Part shown: positions 59,681-64,000 of the stretch, in pieces
Position numbering within the stretch: the first letter of the stretch is position 1
Layout: each line of letters begins with the position of its first letter
DNA from: CACIAM-69d sp001698445
Lineage (GTDB): Bacteria; Cyanobacteriota; Cyanobacteriia; CACIAM-69d
Direction of reading: 5' to 3'
DNA length: 64,000 nucleotides
Assembly (NCBI RefSeq): GCF_043235035.1
Contig: NZ_JAZAQF010000095.1
Location: 1 to 64,000, forward strand
Notes under the pieces: model-generated
What the model saw: only the letters and a program-made list of their open reading frames with translations
The model's database searches: none
Told to the model about the DNA's origin: nothing
Translations under genes and position numbers: made by a program

Positions 59681-59803
59681 TTAGTGAGCCGAACCGTTGC
59701 CGTGATAGTTATCCGTGTCGTAAAACCCGTTGCGCGTGCCAAAAAACAGGCAAGCCACCGTGAACAAACCGGTCAATACCGCCAAAATCAATTTCACATC
59801 CAT
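59681..59803 (-). CDS. Small single-helix membrane protein, conserved in cyanobacteria
   Basis: A 40-residue protein: MDVKLILAVLTGLFTVACLFF, then GTRNGFYDTDNYHGNGSAH. One transmembrane helix is followed by a short conserved polar tail. It resembles a small conserved cyanobacterial membrane protein I cannot name. I considered small PSII assembly proteins of the Psb34/Psb35 type but the pattern is not a clear match. An ATG is present; no strong ribosome binding site was seen. Confidence 0.7.
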   Translation of the reverse strand: MDVKLILAVLTGLFTVACLFFGTRNGFYDTDNYHGNGSAH

Positions 59804-60136
59804 GGGACGCAACCACTCACACCAGCTAAAGGAAATAGGGGGGGGAAGCTTGGGGAAATGTTAAATTCCCAAATTTTCCCAAATTTCATTGATGCCCCGG
59901 GCCGAAACCAAGGATCCGGCGGCGGGTTTGAGGCTTCGAGCCTTTCTTCTAACGTATCGAGCGGCTCCCGGGCTGTCAAATCGGGACGCAGCCAACGGCC
60001 CTGAGCAGATTGGGGCCAGGCACAGATCAGACCCAACTGAGACCCAACTCAGGCCCGATCAGTTGGCAGCAAATTTCAAAAAATTTCAAAAGTTAATTCC
60101 AAAAGCTAATCCTAAAATCCAATTCAAAAGCCCAAT
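59804..60136. other. Intergenic, no gene seen
   Basis: A 333-base gap upstream of the small membrane protein gene. A run of G residues lies near 59839-59846. At 60060-60140 AAATTTCAAAA- and AATCCAATTCAAAA-like words repeat, just beyond the nuclease stop codon at 60137. Confidence 0.5.
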
Positions 60137-61030
60137 TCAAATCGGGATTTCCTCGATCGCGTCCCACAGGCGATCGAGCGGTTCCGTCAGCGTCCAGGGC
60201 AGAGCCGCCACGGCCGATTCCGCCACCGAGGGCGATCGGCCGCAACGGCTGGCAAAGGAACACGATCGACAGGCGGGGCTGTGGGCCGGCAATTGCGGCA
60301 GCGCCTGCTCCCCGTGATAGGCGGAGATCGCCTGATCAATCGCTTGGCCCATCTCCAGCAATTGTGCCTGGGTTGATTGGTGCCAATCGGCGCTGTATGC
60401 GAACGTTTCGCAAGCCAACTCCGGCCCGTTGGCAGCGGTCGAAGCGGCCGGCGATCGGACAAACCAATAGCTCATGGCCAGGCGATCGGGCGGTAAATGG
60501 CTCGTTTCCGCCAACACAAAAAGATACAAACGGGTTTGCCAGTCCTCTTGCAGTCGATCGCGCGACAGGGGTTGGGCGTGAGTTTTCCAATCAAAAATCT
60601 GCGCTTCCGTGGGCCGGGTTGCCAATAGGTCATACACCACAGTGAGCAGGCGATCGCCCATCACCCAAGTGCGGCGATGTTCCGCATCCAGTTCCCAATC
60701 GCTGGCTCCCGATTGATCCCACCACTGGCGCAGGCTATCCCAAGTGCGATCGACCGCATGATGGAGCGCTTGGGCTTCCGCATCCTCTTCTGACTGCAAA
60801 ACCAAGGACATCTTGGCCGCCGATTCAGCCCCCAATTCAGTGAGTTTGGATCCCGTTCCACAATTCTGAATGGATTGTTGCATCAGCCAATGGAATCGAC
60901 TTCCCCAAACCATTCGTTCCTGTTGGTGGGGATTGGCCGGCAACAGTAAACAATCCAAATAGAGATGCTGAAACTGTCGCGGACAGGTCATCCAAGCATT
61001 CAAAACCCCTTGGGACAAATGCTGCATCAT
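60137..61030 (-). CDS. PD-(D/E)XK nuclease of the RecB/Cas4 type
   Basis: A 297-residue protein. GVLNAWMTCPRQFQHLY starts the domain with an early cysteine; the nuclease motifs are DLLATRP, FDWKTHAQPL (D and K) and DWQTRLYLFVLAE (QxxxY). The end has PACRSCSFASRC, so the early C and the three later ones could hold an iron-sulphur cluster as in AddB or Cas4. There is no CRISPR gene nearby. It lies 28 bases downstream of the Uma2 gene. It likely repairs or processes DNA; a partnership with the ATPase at 41346 is possible. Confidence 0.8.
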   Translation of the reverse strand: MMQHLSQGVLNAWMTCPRQFQHLYLDCLLLPANPHQQERMVWGSRFHWLMQQSIQNCGTGSKLTELGAESAAKMSLVLQSEEDAEAQALHHAVDRTWDSLRQWWDQSGASDWELDAEHRRTWVMGDRLLTVVYDLLATRPTEAQIFDWKTHAQPLSRDRLQEDWQTRLYLFVLAETSHLPPDRLAMSYWFVRSPAASTAANGPELACETFAYSADWHQSTQAQLLEMGQAIDQAISAYHGEQALPQLPAHSPACRSCSFASRCGRSPSVAESAVAALPWTLTEPLDRLWDAIEEIPI

Positions 61031-61057
61031 GCAAAACAATGTGGCTATCCAAAGCCA

Positions 61058-61651
61058 TTAAAAATCAAGTTCTTGAAATAGTTCAGCGATCGGGAGGCTG
61101 AAACCTGGAATGATCGCTTCACCATCGAGGCGATCGGCTGTTTTGAGCAGACGATCGGGTTCTTGGGGCGATCGATAAACTAAAATATAGCGCTGCTGTG
61201 GATTAATCACCCACATTAACCTTGTGCCATTAGCGAAATATTCCGTGATTTTCCCGTCAATTTCTTCGACGGTGTTTCCTGGCGACAAGACCTCAACGGC
61301 TAAGTCGGGTGCGCCTTCGAGAAAGCCGGTGGGTAGGGTGGTGAGTCCTTGAAGTCGGTTTTTGACAAAAAAGGCTAAATCGGGCGATCGTCTGTTGCCA
61401 TTTTGCATCTTGAAGCCGGTGCTGGAATCAAAGAGCAATCCCAGTTTTTGGCTCCGAATATAACTCCCCAATAAAATCATTAAGGTGCTACAAATGTGGC
61501 CATGTAAAGCACCTGAATTTCCTATATCAATCAGTTGATTATTGACAAGTTCATAGCGGTGGCCGTCGTTGGGCAGGGCCATGAATGCGGCATCTGTCCA
61601 TGGGGGTGATGAGGTGGACTCGGGGGTGGATCGAGGTTGCGTGAGGGTCAT
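61058..61651 (-). CDS. Uma2 family (DUF820) endonuclease-like protein
   Basis: A 197-residue protein of the PD-(D/E)XK fold: FMALPNDGHRYELVNNQLIDIG, then SPDLAFFV and DLAVEVLSPGNTVEEIDGKITEYFANGTRLMWVINPQQR (conserved D, E, K). Uma2 proteins are very numerous in cyanobacteria and often dispersed like accessory genes. It is the upstream gene of the RecB-like nuclease. Activity unproven. Confidence 0.9.
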   Translation of the reverse strand: MTLTQPRSTPESTSSPPWTDAAFMALPNDGHRYELVNNQLIDIGNSGALHGHICSTLMILLGSYIRSQKLGLLFDSSTGFKMQNGNRRSPDLAFFVKNRLQGLTTLPTGFLEGAPDLAVEVLSPGNTVEEIDGKITEYFANGTRLMWVINPQQRYILVYRSPQEPDRLLKTADRLDGEAIIPGFSLPIAELFQELDF

Positions 61652-61750
61652 GGCTGGCCTCGGGCGATCGCCTGGATAAGACCGATTATAGCGATCGCCC
61701 CTGAGCTACTGAGTCCTAGGGGCGATCGCGTGGCTTAAGGTTGATTAGTA

Positions 61751-63727
61751 TTAGCTGTCGGCTTGATAGGAGAAACTATTCAGCTTTTCTTGCAATTTCA
61801 GGAATTTTGCTCTCCGATCTTCTAGCCATGCCAAATTAGCCTGCCACTCTTCCAAGGCTTCTGGTGAGATCTCCTGATTGTTCTCCAACGCTGAATTTAG
61901 AGCCAAAATACGGTGTTGAACATTCGCATTGACGCTCGACATCTGTTTGGCGAACACCTCTCGAAGGGCATCTTCTAGCTTTTTAGCCACACTTGGAATC
62001 TTTTTTTCAATACTTTTGAAACCTTCCTTAAAAACCTCGTTGCGAATGCCTTCATCAAGCTGCCCTAAAATTCCAAAACCACTGCTGACAAGCCCACCCC
62101 CACCTAGAAGGGCAGCAACGGCTGCAACAATCGGCGCGATCGTAATACTAGGAATCAGAATGGCTGCGCCCAAAGCTCCTATTAATATGACTCCTAGGGA
62201 GATTGTAGCGCCCCCACCAAACCCCCAGGCTCCCATCTCGTAGTCGATCTTTGACCAGTCAGAATTACGAAAGTCAAAATCTATATTGAAGTTAGAGAAC
62301 TGAGCTTGTTTTCCTAGTTCTGATAGTCTCTCATCAATAAGCTGAATTGTTTTTTCAGCCTCTTGATTGAGATTGATCAGCATTGGTTCCAAGTGCTTGA
62401 CGATGAGCGTTGTTTCAAGCCACTTTTTCAAATCTTTAGTGAAACTTGATTCAAGCTGCTTGGCATAACTCTTGATTTTTTCATCACGATCCCAAAGGGG
62501 ATCATGCTTATCCTTCCAGGTAGTTGATGCTACCTTCAAACGCTTCCTAAGGTCTTTCTTCCATTCTTGAAAAAGCTGTCGATAGCTCTGAATAAACGCA
62601 TCTCGCTGCTGATTAGCATACTCGTTAAAAACAACCACACGACCACTGATTTCTCCAATTTCTTCCAACATAGAAGCCCTGGTTTGGAGAATTTTGAATA
62701 TGCGCTCTTGCATATCCCTATTAGCAGATTCAATTTGCTCTAGAGCCAATTCACAAAATTGTTGTGATCGGGCTTGAGCTGAAGTCAGTTGAATCAGTCC
62801 TCGTTCATTTGCCAAGAAATTTTCTAGCGCCTTCACGAAGACATTAAAATCATCTGAATATTCGTTAGAGATGTTCTTTTGAGCTGCCTCTAGTGACTTC
62901 TCCGCTGAAATGTAATGAATGCGATTTTGATCACCCAGCAAAGGAGATGCGCTACCATGACTCTCCATAAGCAACTCTTGAGCGCGACCTCGAAACCTTT
63001 TTCGTTTCTCTTCAGTTTCAAGGAAGTCAATAGCATTAAAAACAACAAACAATGATCGCGCTGGGCGGCTCTCATCTCCAATATTTAAATGCTTTCTCAA
63101 ATTTGCCAATGTTTGCAGTTCTAACTGAGACAGTACACGAGATGCACCACTGACAAAAATCACAGCATCCACATTCTCAAGAATTTGTTGTGTAATTTTT
63201 GTTCTTTCAGGATGCTCGTTCAGTCCAGGTGAGTCAATGATCACACCTCCCTGGCGGCATATTTCTAGATTAGGAGTCTCAAAAATTACTTCCCTAATTA
63301 TTGGGGATGTTTTCGGTGTTTTATCAAATTTAATTGATGTTTTTGATTTATATTCACTATATGAATGCAAGATCTCTGTTTCACCATTTTCATAGTAGCA
63401 AGTGATTCGTTCTGTTTCTGCGTACTGGATTTTAGAAACTGTCCCACTACACGGGAGAATGTCCGTTGGCTGAATGGACTTTCCCAGCAAGGCATTGATC
63501 AGCGTTGACTTGCCCGCATTAGATTCACCTGTAACAGATATATAAAATTTGAGATTCTCTAGGTTTTGAGAGATAATCAATAACTCATCCAGTGACACTC
63601 CAGAAATAGAATTGCACTGCACAAGTTCCGAAATCAGTGTTCTTATTTGCCTGAGAACATTTAGCAACTGGTCGCGACTGTTTCTGAATGATGTCAGTTC
63701 TTGGTACTGCAAGTTGTCATTAGCCAT
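61751..63727 (-). CDS. Dynamin-like GTPase
   Basis: A 658-residue large GTPase. G1 is GESNAGKSTLINALLG, G3 is IDSPGLNEHPERT and G4 is VVFNAIDFLE; this matches the bacterial dynamin family that remodels membranes. A long helical stalk follows (about 300-480), and a hydrophobic paddle (FGGGATISLGVILIGALGAAILIPS and following) near residues 495-565 would insert into membranes. Composition is more AT-rich than the core, suggesting acquisition. Some bacterial dynamins act in membrane repair and phage defence; this is not shown here. Confidence 0.85.
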   Translation of the reverse strand: MANDNLQYQELTSFRNSRDQLLNVLRQIRTLISELVQCNSISGVSLDELLIISQNLENLKFYISVTGESNAGKSTLINALLGKSIQPTDILPCSGTVSKIQYAETERITCYYENGETEILHSYSEYKSKTSIKFDKTPKTSPIIREVIFETPNLEICRQGGVIIDSPGLNEHPERTKITQQILENVDAVIFVSGASRVLSQLELQTLANLRKHLNIGDESRPARSLFVVFNAIDFLETEEKRKRFRGRAQELLMESHGSASPLLGDQNRIHYISAEKSLEAAQKNISNEYSDDFNVFVKALENFLANERGLIQLTSAQARSQQFCELALEQIESANRDMQERIFKILQTRASMLEEIGEISGRVVVFNEYANQQRDAFIQSYRQLFQEWKKDLRKRLKVASTTWKDKHDPLWDRDEKIKSYAKQLESSFTKDLKKWLETTLIVKHLEPMLINLNQEAEKTIQLIDERLSELGKQAQFSNFNIDFDFRNSDWSKIDYEMGAWGFGGGATISLGVILIGALGAAILIPSITIAPIVAAVAALLGGGGLVSSGFGILGQLDEGIRNEVFKEGFKSIEKKIPSVAKKLEDALREVFAKQMSSVNANVQHRILALNSALENNQEISPEALEEWQANLAWLEDRRAKFLKLQEKLNSFSYQADS

Positions 63728-63939
63728 AATTCTAATCTAGGCTTCCTGATACTGTTTGATCGGCACACTAGCGCCGACTGATTTCTTATTGATAGCGCAA
63801 TTTAGCCACTTTCTTGTTAGAGTATAGCAAAATTTTTCAAATTCTCACTTGACAGAAGTGATTAAAAATACAAAATATTTGACTAAGCATCAAAAAACTT
63901 AACCGCCCATTCTGCCTGAGGTTGGTCATTCCAATGGTT
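63728..63939. other. AT-rich intergenic region upstream of the dynamin-like gene
   Basis: No gene seen. Promoters for the dynamin-like gene (minus) and the rightward partial gene should lie here; no clear -10/-35 pair was found by eye. Confidence 0.4.
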
Positions 63940-64000
63940 ATGTCATTCGTGTTTCCAGCGGCGATCCAAGCAGGGCTAGCATCAGGAGCCTATGAAGTCG
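63940..64000 (+). CDS. Partial gene at the right edge, unknown
   Basis: A frame opening MSFVFPAAIQAGLASGAYEV and continuing off the window. The amphipathic/hydrophobic start resembles small secreted or structural proteins. An earlier in-frame ATG is at 63934. Only 20 codons are visible, so it is weakly supported. Confidence 0.35.
   Translation, partial: MSFVFPAAIQAGLASGAYEV

Overview
The window is chromosomal DNA from a cyanobacterium. It carries genes for small photosystem II subunits (psbY, psbX, psb28) and for the cyanobacteria/plastid families Ycf66, YggT/Ycf19, PcxA and SipA. It also has cyanobacterium-only families (DUF1818, TIGR02652) and very dense GCGATCGC-type (HIP1) octamers. Base composition is moderately GC-rich, with a few AT-rich islands. 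Genus cannot be fixed by eye; a thin filamentous Pseudanabaena/Limnothrix-like lineage is only a guess.

Layout. 1-2.6 kb is an accessory patch on the minus strand: a PIN-like toxin/UPF0175 pair and two unknown genes, with a roughly 100-base hairpin element repeated three times. 2.8-9.2 kb holds a glycosyltransferase-like gene, rnc with rnpB directly upstream, an HD-domain metalloprotein, ruvA and a WGR/beta-propeller protein. 9.4-10.2 kb is rplU-rpmA. 10.7-14 kb is a two-gene signalling operon: a MASE1 adenylyl-cyclase-type protein and a Ser/Thr kinase fused to a GUN4 domain. 14-29 kb is mostly housekeeping and conserved unknowns (DM13, NagX-like, SipA, coaD, a DevA/DevC-type ABC pair split by an AT-rich gap, a YqgF-like nuclease, a 2OG oxygenase, a phosphatase, a VOC protein, gamma-carbonic anhydrase). 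29-34.6 kb has psbY, folC, a PilT-like ATPase and hflX. 35-41 kb has a P-loop kinase, a nitrilase-like hydrolase, a probable miniature insertion element, dnaA and leuD. 41-48 kb has an AddB/UvrD-like ATPase, pcxA, rbgA, a HEAT protein and a probable photosystem I accumulation factor. 48-57.9 kb has a GntR regulator, a thioredoxin, psb28, moaB, two tRNA-Leu genes, an M48 protease, murA, a SpoU methyltransferase, a TolB-like lipoprotein, ycf66-psbX and yggT. 58-64 kb has a beta-CASP/MBL protein, a small membrane protein, a RecB/Cas4-like nuclease, a Uma2 protein and a dynamin-like GTPase.

Most genes are core functions (photosynthesis, RNA processing, ribosome assembly, cofactor and cell-wall synthesis, DNA repair). 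There is no rRNA, CRISPR array, prophage or intact transposase. The most distinctive features are the repeated gene-downstream element at the left edge, short tandem repeats placed at the 3' ends of many genes (often containing the stop codon), the cyclase plus kinase-GUN4 operon, a murA frame with no ordinary start codon where the conserved N-terminus begins, and rnpB lying immediately upstream of rnc.

All family names come from motif recognition by eye; no database search or computation was run.
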